Origin: Coniferiporia sulphurascens
Taxonomy: Eukaryota > Basidiomycota > Agaricomycetes > Hymenochaetales > Hymenochaetaceae
DNA length: 64,000 nucleotides
Assembly (NCBI GenBank): GCA_002794785.1
Contig: NBBA01000008.1
Coordinates: 1,550,001-1,614,000, forward strand
Direction of reading: 5' to 3'
Part shown: positions 20,120-32,105 of the stretch, in pieces
How the letters are laid out: each line of letters opens with the position of its first letter
Position numbering within the stretch: the first letter of the stretch is position 1
Made by a program: the position numbers and the translations under genes
The notes under the pieces: generated by a model
The model's input: the letters and a program-made list of their open reading frames with translations, nothing else
The model's database searches: none
What the model was told of the DNA's origin: nothing

Positions 20120-23100
20120 TTAATCATGAGGAAATGGGGGGAGCGTACCTGATAGCTCCAAAAGGGCCGGGTCCGAGTCCTGGGTTTCAGTGTCCGAGCA
20201 TACAACGCATGTAATCCTGTAGGAGGTCCAGGTCCATATCTTCGTTGGTTGGGTGCCCGTCAAGGTCCATCGTGGCAAATGCTAGCCAGATGGTGCGGTC
20301 AGAGAGGCGGTTTAGGTGTCCTGTTAGCTTTAGCCAATGATGCAAAACCGGGAGGTGGCTTTTGTCCGCCCACTCTGGGTGGTGGACTGGGAGAGGGTTT
20401 CGTGGTGGCCATACTCATCGTATCCACAGATGGAAGGTGCTGCAGCTGCCAAGGATGTGGGCGGTCGACTGAGCCGGCCATGGGGGGTGGTTGTGCCACC
20501 TGCAGTGAGAGATCAGGCCGTGTTGTTGCCGGTAGGCCGAGTCAAAGCTCAGCCAGTAACCCCCGTAGGGACCTGCGTGGCAGAGAACCTGAGCTACTGC
20601 TGAGAGCTCACTTTGTGGGTGGTCAACCGAATGCATAAGTAGCTTTCGAGGTCGGCGGGACAGGATGCCGTGTACTGCCGGATATTTATCCATGGTCGAG
20701 GCGAGAGGGCGGGCTAGTGAGAAAGTCCACTGGTCCATGAGGGTGCAGATGGCGGCTTCTTTTAGTGCGGAGGTGGATGGCTTTAGGTCAGATGGGGGGA
20801 GCTCTGTTGCCAGTTTCGCTTCCATGTCAGCCCATTCATTGCCAGGGATGTCCGAGTGTCCGGGGCACCACACAAAATGAACAGTGAGCTGGGGGTACAA
20901 GTCCAGCAGAGTCTCCACACCTGCTTTCCAGATGTGGAGGAGGTGGGCGCCAGGGGCGGCGGCCCACATGCAGAAAAGGTGGAGGGCGGTCAGCGAATCG
21001 GAGAGGAAGAAGACATCCGATGTGACACGCAGTTGCACCGGGAGGTGGCGCGCTACTCAGCCTGGGGCTGTGGCGAGGGAAAATTCCTCGGCATCCATTG
21101 CTGTGGTGCAGGTGGGGGATTCCAGCCGTTGTGACCGGAGACGGGTGTGGCCTAGCATAGCACATATGGCCGAGCCCGACTTATTGTCTATGCGGGAGCT
21201 GTCTGTGAATACCTGGACATGGGGGGTGCCTCCGAGTTGGCACATGGCTGTTACGAAAGACTTTTGCATGTCAGCACTGACTGGGGTGGTGGGGGTGGTG
21301 AAACGAACTCGGCCTTGCGTGAACGCCAAAGGATCCGACCAGGGGGGATGCGTGTATGCAGGGACTTGTTGAACCTGAGGGGCTCGGACCTGCAGAGAAA
21401 GGGAGAAGGGTCTGTTAGCTACGTTTTTAAATAATTTCTGGCCAATAGAGTGAGGGGTATGCCATAGGCGCAGAGAATGGGTCATCTTTATATACTCGAA
21501 ATAGAAAGAGAGAGGGGGAATGGAACAGAGAAAATTTGTGGAATGGGGGGAGGCGCCCTTAAAGATGCCTAGAATCCAATGACATGCCATGTTTTGCACA
21601 GCCTGCAGGCGGTTTACCAGTGTTTTTTGGCAGCTGCCGTGGTACCAAACTGGTGCTCCCCATGACAGGATGGAGCATACACAGGAGGTGTAAAGGTGGC
21701 AGAGGAGGAGGGCCGAGATACCGTGTTGAGTGTTGCCTAAAATGCGGAGGGCGGCGAGTGTGGAGAGCCCCTTGGAGCGCATTTGCTCGACATGGGGTTT
21801 AAAGGAGAGGCCTGGGTCCCACCAAATCCCCAGCCACCTTAGTGGGATAGAGGGGTGGATCAGGGTGTTGGGGTCGACCTGCACCCCGGCTGTGTCCCAG
21901 CCCTGGTAGCCGGTGCGCCGTCGGGGGGGTGGAAGTGAAGGCACTCCATCTTGGCGGCTTCGATGTTGAGACCGATGGTGCCGAAGAGGGTGTCGAGTTG
22001 GTGATAGGCGCGGGCGAGGGTGCAGCAGTTGGATGCCACTGAGGGTCCTACACAGATTAGTAAGTGGTCGTCAATGTATGCCAAAGCAGTCGTGCCGGCT
22101 TGGTGAAAGCGCCAGAGGACTACACCTGCAAATATTGTTGACAGGATTGGGGACATGGGTGATCCCTGAGGGGTGCCAAGGTCGGGTTTAGGGGCGGTTG
22201 GGAGGGTGGTGCCGTTGAATGAGATGGCGACCTGCCTATCCATCATGAAGGACAAACACCAGTTGGCCATGTCAGGGGTGCAACCGAGGTCCAGCAATTG
22301 TCGGTGGAGGAGTTGGGGGTGGACCGAATCGAAGAACCCCTGTATGTCGACCGTGAGGACCGAGCAAACAAGGCCTTCTGAGTGGGCCTGCTCTGCAATC
22401 TGTAAAAGGTGTTGGGCAGCATTGTAGATGGAATGTCCTTGGCGCCCCCCGTATTGGTTAGGTGGCAACCAGTCACACGTGTTTGCGAGATACTGGAGCT
22501 GGTTAGCTATTATCTTTTTGAGGAGTTTCCCTAGGGTCTCCTCAAGGGTTATGGGCCGGTAGGAACACAGCGAGAACGGGTCCTTCTTGTTAGGCTTCCG
22601 GAGCATCACTACTTTTGCTGCCCGCCAGCACTCGGGGTGGTGCCCTAAGCAGAGGCAGTCATTGAAAAGTGAGAGAATCTCGTCGGGTAGGCGTCCACCA
22701 CCCATTTAAGGGGGCGGTAGCCTATCCCCAAGAGGCCCGGAGCTGACAGGTTGGAGGTGTTGGCCAGTGCCCCCGTTAGCTCTGTGAGGAGTATGGGCGG
22801 GGCAGCTGGTTGAGGTGGTGGCGGTGGAGTTGGGGCCACTGCCTGGGGTGGGGGGGGCGTGAAGAAGGTTTCGCAGAATAGCTCACCTTTCTTGTCATCC
22901 ATCTGTGTGAAGGATCCGTCTCATTTCCTGAGCGAGGGGATGGGGGTTGGTCGGTTACCCAGGCCTCGTTTGGCCCAGTTCCAGATGTTGGAGGCGTCCG
23001 CTTCTGCTGCCTGGTCGGCGTAGAACTGTCGTTTGGCCGTCCTGACTCCTCTTTTGAAGGCGCGTCGAGCTGAAGCTTTCTGGAGGGGGGTGGTGGCCAT

Positions 23101-24109
23101 CTGGATAGCAGAAAGGAGGGTCTTGCAGTGGGGCGACCACCATGGGACTTCTGTTTTTCGATGGTTTTGATAGGCAGGTGAATGGCTGTAGGGCAGCAAC
23201 CATTGCATCGATGACCGCCTTGGCCTTAATATCAAGGGCATGGGTGTCGGGCCCCGATAGTCGGAAGGCCACGTTGAGGAGGGGGAAGGCTATGTCGGTC
23301 CATTCTTCCTTGTCGGCTGGGAGTAGCCATCGGGTCTTTATGACCGGAGGGGGGGGCCGAAATGGCAATGACCACCGTAGGATTGCGTGATCAGACAGAG
23401 GTGAAGGGTCGGAGGTAGCCGAGTCTGCAATAGAATCGGGGTTGACTGTGGGTGGGGCCCAGATCATGTCAATGGGGCACCAACGGCACTTGCCGTTGGG
23501 CCGTGAGTCCGAGTCAGGAAGATGAGCAGGCGCCAGGCCATGCCCACGGAAGAAATCATTGAGGGGTTGTGCCCCCAGAGTATCCCATCATGGGACAGAG
23601 AATTTGGACCATGTGTGGTGGCGACAGTTGAAGTCGCCTGCCATGAGTAGGGTGGTGGCGAGCACCGAGGGGAGTGAGAATAGGAAGGACTCACCTGGGT
23701 ACTGGGGGGAGGCGTTCTTGCGGTCCGGAGGGTGCATGCCATAGTAGTTGCACACCCGGAGGGTGAGTTGGGATCGAACCTCCACTGTCAGTACGTTGGT
23801 GCCATGAGAGGCGGCTCTGAGGATCGACCATGAGGTGGGAGGGAGGGCCCTGGATACGTATGTGACTACCTTAGGGCAAACCTCTGGTGGTAGTATGGGT
23901 ATGTATCCCGGGATGGTTGGGACATTGAGGACCGGTGTGCTGGTCGGGTCTGTGAGTGATGGTTGCAGCCCTATTTGGTACCAGGGCAGTTCCTGTATGA
24001 GAATCAGGTGCAGGGGGGAAGGGTCAGTTGTAAGGATGGGAATAAGGGAATGTATCGCCGCTAGTGAGCGGGCGGCATTCCACTGTAAGATAGAAAGTGT
24101 CTCTATCAT
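20120..24109 (-). pseudogene. LINE copy 5 ORF2, frameshifted
   Basis: Endonuclease (ILQWNAARS, IQELPWYQIG, AGDFNCRHHTWS, LSDHAILRW), RT (PITLEETLGKLL, DIQGFFDSVHPQ, GTPQGSPMSP, box YIDD near 22070), RNase H (VFTDSSRID: Ser at the usual Gly; CPGHSDIPGNEWADME) and C-terminal domain are all present. They lie in three frames with several stops. TAA at 20120-20122 is the natural end. Confidence 0.85.
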
Positions 24110-26168
24110 ATTTCCTCCATCTGGTTGTCGTTGGGGTCAGCGTCGAGGGCCTCTATGATTTGGTGGTAGCGCCTCTTCTTTGGGCACGTTGGCAATGTGG
24201 TGGGGTGGTCGCTTTTGCAGTTTATGCATTGGCGAGGGTGAGGGCATGTGTCGCCTTCGGGCACTGCGTCTGTGGCGCAGTGGGCACACAATTTGCGGTG
24301 ATTGCGGTCAGATGGGCCCCGCACATTCCACGCAACATGGTTGAGCTCGACAACCCTTGGTTCCATGGCCAAGGCCCTGGCACCGCTCGCATTGAGTGAG
24401 GGTGGGGCGGATGGGTGGGACTGAGAGTTGGAGGGCAGAGCCAAACATCCACACATGTGGCCTCTTGAGGAGGCATTCGCGTATGGAACCATCGGGGTCG
24501 ACGAAGGAGAAGGCCATGGGGCACCTGTCCAGCGATGGCAGGTGGTCTTCTGTGGCAGTGAAGTGGGGGGTGACTATGAAGTCGAGGTTGAGGAGTGCCG
24601 GGTTGTGCCGGACTTCGGCTAGGAGGGCCTTGTCGGAGATGGTGTGTCCGTTTTGCCTGAACAAGAAATCCTTGCATGGCACCATTGAGATGCACAATGC
24701 GGACCGGGGGCGGACTCTGGAGGGGGTTAGGGAGAACGCAGCTGGAATGGTGATTCCAGTTGCAATACACTCTGTGCGCATGTGGGATGCATATGACGTG
24801 GAGTGACAATCAATGATCATTTCCATTGTCGGGTTAGCAGAGGATGGTTGTGACGCAAATGTGGTCACAATATTCCCTTTAACATTAAATGCTGAGGAAA
24901 GTACCGGGATGTGGTCTGCCATGGGGAGGGAGGTGAAGAACTCACATGACACTTTGGTGAGGGCCATCACAGATTTCTGGTTTTCGGCACGAATGCCAAT
25001 GGTTGGTGTGAGGACCAAGGTTGGGTCCTTGGCATACATTGTGGGTGGTGGGGGCACCTTATGCGTGCACTTCTTCTTCTTCTGTGCCGGGTTGATGACT
25101 GCTCTGGCGGCTGGTGCCACTGGGGTAGGGTTGGCGGTTGTTGGGGGGGCTGCTGCTGCTGCCACTTGTGCATAGGAGGTGGGGGCGGCCGTGATGGTCG
25201 CCTGGGGGGCGGGTTGCTGTTGTTGTTGCTGTTGCTGTTGTTGGGGGGTGGGCCTAGAGCTGATGGAAGCCATCTGACATGAAATCGAAGCCACGTCAGT
25301 TGTCAGGTGCTTGACTGCATCAGTCAGCGCCCTCATTTCTGGGGTCATGGGGCTGTGCCTGGGGTCCCGGTGGTGGCCGGGGCCTCTGGGGGGGGCGAGC
25401 TGGGGCGAAGGGTTCCGGGAGGGTGATTACCGCCCCCTCCCTTGCGAAGTTGTAGGCCATTACCGCGTTACAGTAGATGATGTTTTGGGGGTATGTCCTG
25501 TCTTGCTCTATGTTGGCCAGAGTTTTTTGGACGTTCCAGAGGAGGTCGCCCACAAACTGTGCTGCCTTGATGTTGATCATCTCAGTGTTGGCATCCCTGG
25601 TTTGCTGGTCAAAGTCGTCCAGGGCGCAGGTGAGGGAGTACATGAATCCTGCCGTGTGCTGTTCATGTTGTTGGGCAGGGGGTCCTCTCGGTGTGAGAGG
25701 TGACATGGTGGCAGAGGAGCGTTTTCGCCCGAGGCTTGCGCCTCCCACCTGTTGCGGGGGGGTATGGGGGTCAACCGCCATTTCTGGGGCTGTCTCACCT
25801 AGTTCGATGGAGCCGTGGATCGACCCTACCGAGGCGGCTGGGGAGCCGACTCGGGATGCTGCTCTTGATTCCATGCGCACTTGGGTGGTGAAGTCGTAAG
25901 CGGAGATCAATTGGGAGTCGCCGATTGCAGGGGATGGTGCCAGGACATCCAGGGAGGAGGTCAATGGTGGGAAGCTAGTTAGGGATTCTTGTTGGGGGGT
26001 GGTGGGGGCGGCCGTCCCATGCCTTGCAGCAGCGGCGGCGCCGGCGGAGGCCCAGTTGGTGGCCATCCTTGCGACTTGGTCAGGATCAGCGTTGGCCGAT
26101 GGGGTGGGTGGGGGGTTGGTTCGGGTTGTTCGACAGAGAGTGTTCCGGTAATCGCCTGGGTTCGACAT
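24106..26168 (-). pseudogene. LINE copy 5 ORF1, two frameshifts
   Basis: It starts MSNPGDYRNTL at 26168. A 282-codon N-terminal piece is followed by a frame change near 25330, then a polyglutamine run (about 25210-25245), the conserved middle (PAAFSLTPSRVRPRSALCIS), another shift near 24320, and the last knuckles (CAHCATDAVPEGDTCPH, CINCKSDHPTTLPTC). It ends MEEI with TGA overlapping the ORF2 ATG. Its intact counterpart is at 41512-43566. Confidence 0.85.
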
Positions 26169-26235
26169 GGGGGAGTTTTAGCTGCCTGCACTAGTCGATG
26201 GTGGTGGTTACTGGTCAAGAAGGATGCTGGGTGGT

Positions 26236-26346
26236 GAGAATGCTACTCCCAAGCACATCACTGCAAGCATCCGTAATCTGCTCAGTCACTTCGACAAGAC
26301 CAAGAAAGATGAGATTTTTGACATCCTGGACAAGCAGGGTTTTTAA
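26236..26346 (+). pseudogene. G2 gag C-terminal end, downstream of the LINE
   Basis: From the second target-site copy the gag frame continues ENATPKHITASIRNLLSHFD and DEIFDILDKQGF to TAA at 26344-26346. It is in frame with the part before the LINE, if one copy of the duplication is discounted. Confidence 0.8.
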
Positions 26347-29300
26347 AGAGGAAGCTTAGACAGACATTAAGTCTTCCTGTTACCATGTCTCCAATTGTAA
26401 AATCCGACCCTTCACTCCCTGCAATGAAGATTCCCATTTCTATAATTGTCTATGACAAAACTGTCCCTACCAACGCACTCATTGATTCTGGTGCCGAAGG
26501 CCAGTTTATCGATGCGAAATTTGTTATCAAGCATCACATACCAACACAAATGCTTGCCTGCCCCATTACTGTTCTGAATGCGGACGGATCCACCAATGAG
26601 CATGGAACCATCACCAAATACACATGGTGATTGGCTCACATCGAAGGGAAATCACTCCCTTTAAAGTTACTTGTAACTTCTCTAGGCAAGGAAGACGTCA
26701 TCCTTGGCCTACCATGGTTAAAGAACCATAACCCAGTTATTGATTGGCATAAAGGCACCCTCGCTATCGCAAAAGTCACCACCGCTACCTCGCTTGCTCA
26801 GGAACAGGTTAAAGAAACAAAACCTGTGGAACAAATGGTTCCCCCTGAATACCACTGGTACCTCGACATCTTCCGCAAAAAATCCGTGGAACGATTCCCG
26901 ATCTCCAGACCATATGACCATGCTATCGATCTCAAACCTGACTTTGTACTGTGCAACTGTAAAGTCTACCCACTGGCACCTAAAGAACTGGCAGCACTCG
27001 ACAGATTCCTAGACGAAAATCTATGCAAAGGATACATCCATCCATCTAAATCACCCATGGCATCTCCTTTCTTCTTTGTTGGGAAGAAGGACACTAGCCT
27101 TCATGGATGCCAAGATTATTGAGCCCTCAATGAAGGAACCATTAAGAACGCATACCTGTTACCCCTGATTAGCGATTTAATGAACAAACTCAAAGGAGCC
27201 AAATACTTTACGAAACTTGACCTCCGCTCTGGCTATAATAACATCAGGATAAAAGATGGCGATCAATGGAAAGCCACTTTTAAAACTCCTCGTGGATTAT
27301 TTGAACCAACCGTCATGTTTTTCAGGACTATGCAATTCACCTGCCACCTTCTAAGCGTTCATGGATGATACCTTCTGTTTTGTAATTTTCGAAGATGGGA
27401 CCATGATCTACATGGATGATGTACTCATCCCGGCCAACTCAACGGAAGAACTTTACCAACGCACTTGCCGAGTTCTAGATATTTGCGCCACAAATGATCT
27501 TTACTGCAAACCAGAGAAATGCCTATTTGGTGTACAACATGTCAAATTTCTGGGGATGATCATCACCCAGATAACATTCACATGGACCTGATCAAACTGG
27601 CAGGCATTGCCGACTGGCCCACCCCACGAACAGTTAAACAGCTTTGGAGCTTTATGGGATTCTACAACTACTACAGACACTTCATCCCCAGCTTCTCAGA
27701 TATTGTATATCCGCTTAATGAGCTCACCCGCACCAACGAACAGTGGAAATGGACACCAGAAAGGGATCAAGCATTTACAAAACTCAAAACACTGTTTCTT
27801 GACAAACCAGCACTACTTGTACCTGATCCCACCAAGCTGTTTGTTCTAGAAATGGATGCATCCAAAGTCGCCTCCAGTGCCGTCCTTTATCAAGCAAATT
27901 CCAACGGTGACCTACAACCATGCGGATACATCTTGGAGACATTCGGACCGGCTCAACAGCGCTATGAAGTCTACGATAGAGAGCTTCTAGGCATAATTCA
28001 TGGCCTAGAAGCATGGCACCATTACCTACTCGGCAACCCACATACCACCACGATCTGGTGTGACCACAAGAACCTGTCGTACTTCCGAGCGGAGCGCCAT
28101 CTAACCCCGAGACAATCACAATGGAATCAGTTCCTCTCCCAGTTCAATTGCATAATCACCCACTGCCTGGGAAAGTCCATCCCAGGCGCCGACACTCTAT
28201 CTAGACGCCCTGATCATGGCGAAGAACCACTAGAAGAATGTATTATGCTACCAGAAACACTGTTCATCGGGACAATCAATGTTGATCTCCAGAATTGCAT
28301 TCGAGATGCTCAGGAAAGCGACTCGTTTGCCAAAACAATCCATGATGCATGAGCACTAAAAATCCCGTCTCTGTTCCGGTTCTCTCTCGACAACTGGACC
28401 ACTGATTCCGGTTTACTCCGATACCAGAAATGAGTGTATGTACCAGACAATGCAGAAATCAAATTCGAAATCTTGCAGATGTTTCATGACCTCCTGTCTT
28501 TCGGCCACCCAGGGGTATTCAAAACCTCTCAATTAGTGTGACAACACTACTGGTGGCCTGGTCTAACTGTTTTTGTGGGGAACTACGTCAAAGGATGCAC
28601 AGTGTGTCAACAGATGAAAATCAACACACATCCGACCAAGCCGCCAATGCTCCCGATACCCACAGACGCCTCTATGCTCCCATTTCAATTGGTATCAATG
28701 GACTTTATTACCGACCTACCAGCATCTAATGGATACAACTCCATAATGGTAGTCATGGACCATGATGCTTCCAAGGGGATTGTTCTTATTCCCTGCCATA
28801 AGACCATTGACACACTCAGAACAGTGAAGTGTTACCACAACAATGTTTATCAGCATTTCGGACTCCCCAAACGCATTATCTCAGATAGGGGACCCCAATT
28901 TGCATCACAGGTTTTCCAGACGCTGTGCAAGTGCCTCAGAATTAAGTCTAAACTGTCAATGGCATACCACCCTCAAACGGACAGGCAAACAGAATGCGCC
29001 AATCAAGAGGTCGAGGCTTATCTGCGCATTTATTGCGGCACAATGCCTCACTCTTGGGCTGACTCACTTATGGACCTGGAATTCTCACACAATATCCAGA
29101 CCCATTCAGTCACCAAAACCTCCCCATTCACCATCATGCTTGGGTACAACCCTATACCCATCCCCTTGGTGATAGAAGATACCAATCTGCCGTCTCTCTC
29201 ACAGCGCCTACGCCTTCTCTCATCAATCAGGAAAGAAGCACTCGCTGCTCACAACTTAGCCGCACCCATATGGCACGATTTGGGGCACAAGGCTTCAAAC

Positions 29301-29731
29301 CATTCAAACTTGGCGACAAAGTTTGGTTAGAAGCCACCAATTTGCATTTCCCCAATCGCTCCTGCAAATTGTCACCTAAACGGGAGGGACCATTTCCCAT
29401 AGTTCAGGTACTATCACCCCTGAATTATCGCCTAAAGCTGCCAGAGGCATGGTGCATCCACCCTGTTTTCCACACCTTGCTTCTTTTGGCCTACTCAGAG
29501 ACCGAAGCACACAGACCTCCATTCAGTCAACCACCACCTGACCTGATAGAAGATCAGCAGGAATATGAAATTGAGGCCATTATCTCCCACAAGGGCACCA
29601 GGAACAGATGGTGTTTCCTTGTCAAGTGGACCAGCTACCCCTCTTCCGAAAACCAATGGCTAGCCGAAAAAGACCTTTCACATGCCTCCAACACTCTAGA
29701 AACATATAAAAACCTCAAAAAAATCACCTAA
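26347..29731 (+). pseudogene. G2 pol: protease, RT, RNase H, integrase, chromodomain
   Basis: Protease ALIDSGAEGQFID near 26490; RT with [14 protein letters not shown] and box YMDD near 27410; RNase H with VLEMDASK, RELLGIIHGLEAW and CDHKNLSYF; integrase with CTVCQQMK, FQLVSMDFITDLP, IISDRGPQF and a Glu in the TECANQEVEAYLR segment (the D, D, E positions); chromodomain EYEIEAIISHKGTRNRWCFL then VKWTSYP at the end. TGA stops at 26628, 27120, 28350, 28431 and 28539 and a TAA at 27352 fall at Arg or Gln positions. Frameshifts lie near 27328, 27585 and 29270. Dead. Confidence 0.9.
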
Positions 29732-29758
29732 CATTCCTCATACACTTCATCTCCCCAT

Positions 29759-31072
29759 ATGCCCACCGCCTACATCACCTCTCACAATCACCTCTGGTAC
29801 CTCGCCATTGTCATACCTGGAGGTCTTTTTGTTTTTGTCTGCACCCTCACCACCACTATTTGCTCTTGCACCCATCGCTCTCCCCACATCCGCTATCCCA
29901 CCGTTGCCAACCGCCGACCTCTCTCCCCAATCCTGCCCATTCAAAACCCCCTGCCCACAATCTGCCACCAGGAATATCAACCTCACCGAACGACCCCTAC
30001 TTGTGAGGACGTTATAGCACAACTCCGGCGCACCTTCCCCGCCGATTTTCCTCAACCTACCGACCTAACTGAGATCGAGTTTGAAATCGAAAATGCCGAG
30101 AACCAGCTAAGTCACACCGATCCACCCTCCATCGACCTCCTTCTTCACCTCGCCGAGTTACATGATCAGGCAGTCATCTTCCATGAACTCGCCCTCACAG
30201 CCCGACTCCAGGAGCAATGGCGGAGAAGCCGAGTATTGCTGACAACACAACCGAGCGGTCCACTGGCGTTTTCTGACGCAGAACCAACCCCGGCAACTCG
30301 CACCCCTCCTCCTGCGTACCATCCTCCAGCACGTCCTAGGAGCCCCTGACCTGGCCACAGATGTCAACCAGATCCTTGCGGCTCACCCCCGGCTCCTACA
30401 GATCAACCGGATGTGCAACCGCCTGCGCACCATTGAGGACATGCAGTGCCTGGCATGGCATGCCCAGGAACTGACAGAAAATCTTGAGTCCTGCCTTGGA
30501 AACCTTGTAGATGACTTATGTCTTCTATGCAACACAGATTACGAGGCACTCGAGGAAGAAGGTGTGCACACTGCCCTCATTCCTCTTCATCCTCAGGCGC
30601 ATCTCTATCACCCGGCTTTACACCCCCCTCTCATCCCCACTGCGCCTCCTACACCTGTGGTCACTCGTCGCAACTCCTCTACTCAAACTGAGTCCTGCCC
30701 GATCTTGGTCCAACCACCGTCTCAGTCATCGTCCTCGTCATCCTCACGCATGCACTGCTCCATGTGCATGTCACCCAACCACCTCACCACCTACTGCATG
30801 CAGTACATATGCCCATGGTGCAACAAGGCAGGCCCTGGACACCCCCCAGCAACTGCCCACAACACAGATGACAGTCGGCATCACCCCCACCTTTGGCACC
30901 AACATCCACTCTGGACGAAAACGTACCACTGCCACTAAATGGTAGATGCTCTGTATGCCTGTCGGACTCAGGAGCCTGTGTTCTCCTCCAAGCTTACATG
31001 GACGACATTGCGGTGGGCATCAACCCCGACGATATTGACATGGGGTCTAACAATGACGACCTCTCCAACTAG
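29759..31072 (+). pseudogene. Extra 3' ORF of G2: hydrophobic segment and two zinc knuckles
   Basis: This ORF begins 28 nt after the pol stop and is not part of the standard gypsy set. Residues 11-37 are strongly hydrophobic (WYLAIVIPGGLFVFVCTL), a possible membrane segment. A helical acidic middle follows (LTEIEFEIENAENQL, LLLHLAELHDQA), then, after a frame change near 30235, LLRTILQHVLGAPDLATDV, a Ser-rich run, the knuckle CSMCMSPNHLTTYC and, across a second shift near 30838, CPWCNKAGPGHPPSNC. An acidic tail with CLSDSGACVLL ends at TAG 31070-31072. About 435 codons before decay. Function unknown. Confidence 0.6.
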
Positions 31073-31544
31073 GGGATCCAAGTCCGCAATGACAGAAAAC
31101 TAGCGTGTGTCCACAACGACCCTAAACTACTACTCCTGGGTATGACCTTAAAAGACCCACTAGTGCGTTTCCTCTTCCTTTCTTTACGCCCATTTCTCTG
31201 CCTGTTATCGTCCTTTATTGGCAATTTGCCTTCTTCTTATTGTTTATTGGCCTTCACTTGGCCCTATAGGCACATATGACTCGCAATCCGGGTTAGGGAT
31301 TCTTTGTTGCATCCATTTTCCGCTTCTTCACTGTCATTTGACATTATACCATTAATTTTGGTGGAGGACCAGGATTAGATACCAAAGAGCATGGTAACAA
31401 ACTCTGCAGTGAACCTAGCATTACACTTAAAGACCTGCTAGGCCGGCACCTTGATACACCTGGATTTTTTTTTTTTGTCTCCCTTTCTCTTCTTTTGTTT
31501 TATTTTGACAATTTGGTGACTTGTCGATCCTAAATGGGAGGCAA
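31073..31544 (+). other. G2 3' untranslated region with purine tract
   Basis: About 470 bp without a credible frame, rich in T and C (a T12 run near 31466). It ends AAATGGGAGGCAA directly before the 3' LTR; the purine-rich GGGAGG is the likely plus-strand primer. No other feature seen. Confidence 0.65.
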
Positions 31545-32105
31545 TGTTACAATTTTCCTCTACCTTCCCTCACTGTGCTAACTCACTCCCTATTTCATCA
31601 TCATCAGTCAGCGCAACTCCCCCATTTCTCTTCCTTACTCATCCTTATTTCAACTTGCACCATAAGACACCATGATGTCGCCATATCACACCATCATGAC
31701 ATGCTTTGCTTACTGATAGTCCTACTTGTATTACCAAGGCATTCCTTGGGTTTCCATGACCTTCCATAGTCTGGCAAACTACCCTGTACAGGCCGCTACA
31801 GTAGTAAACACATAGAGTGGCATATAAGCATGTAACCTCGGTAGCACAAGCCCTAAGCTTGTGCTCTTTGTTCATACAAGCCCATTATCTGCTACCACCA
31901 GTCTACTGTGTGCCTACTGGCCCCCAATCACTTTCGTCGCAACCCAACCCCACTAAGAAGCCTACCACGTCTACATCATCGATCAGGAAGCCCCATCGAC
32001 GATCATCTCCGACTTACGACATCTAGGAAGCCCCATTGCTGTACTACCCGCCCCAACGATCAGGAAGCCCCGATATCGATCACCACGTAACTGTTGAGCT
32101 TAACA
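31545..32105 (+). repeat. G2 3' LTR
   Basis: 561 bp, TGTTACAATTTTCC...GAGCTTAACA. It carries the same TATA box, stem-loop and AGGAAGCCCC motifs as the 5' LTR but differs at many positions, so the pair is not young or not from one insertion event. It is followed directly by LINE ORF2 sequence. Confidence 0.92.

Larger units (their letters stand above)
19792..26235 (-). mobile_element. LINE copy 5, full length, inserted in G2 gag
   Basis: About 6.4 kb from a poly(T) tail (19792-19810) to the 5' end CATCCTTCTTG at 26226, with nine further bases to 26235. Flanking duplication: GAGAACACTACTCCC (19777-19791) / GAGAATGCTACTCCC (26236-26250), 13 of 15 identical. It contains a 58-nt leader, ORF1 and ORF2 (MIETLSILQ start, beta subfamily). 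This orders events: G2 was there first. Confidence 0.92.
18015..32105 (+). mobile_element. Ty3/gypsy element G2 (chromovirus-type) with LTRs and nested LINE
   Basis: The element has a 5' LTR (18015-18572), gag, protease, RT, RNase H, integrase and chromodomain, an extra 3' ORF and a 3' LTR (31545-32105). About 6.4 kb of it is an inserted LINE (19792-26235). Without the LINE the element is about 7.6 kb. LTR ends are TGTTACA...TTAACA. Flanks are CCCCC and GAGGG with no duplication, and the two sides lie in different LINE positions, so rearrangement is likely. Coding frames are broken by TGA stops and a few frameshifts. Confidence 0.92.

Noticed and set aside
25311..25899. Plus-strand ORFs antisense to LINE ORF1 (also near 41585, 42887 and 6224)
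   Set aside because: They are mirror frames of GC-rich ORF1/ORF2 on the minus strand; domains and conservation are on the minus strand.
29759..29900. The hydrophobic segment of the extra G2 ORF as an envelope protein
   Set aside because: No signal peptide cleavage pattern, no fusion peptide or surface/transmembrane organisation; the same ORF carries zinc knuckles, which fits an RNA-binding protein better.
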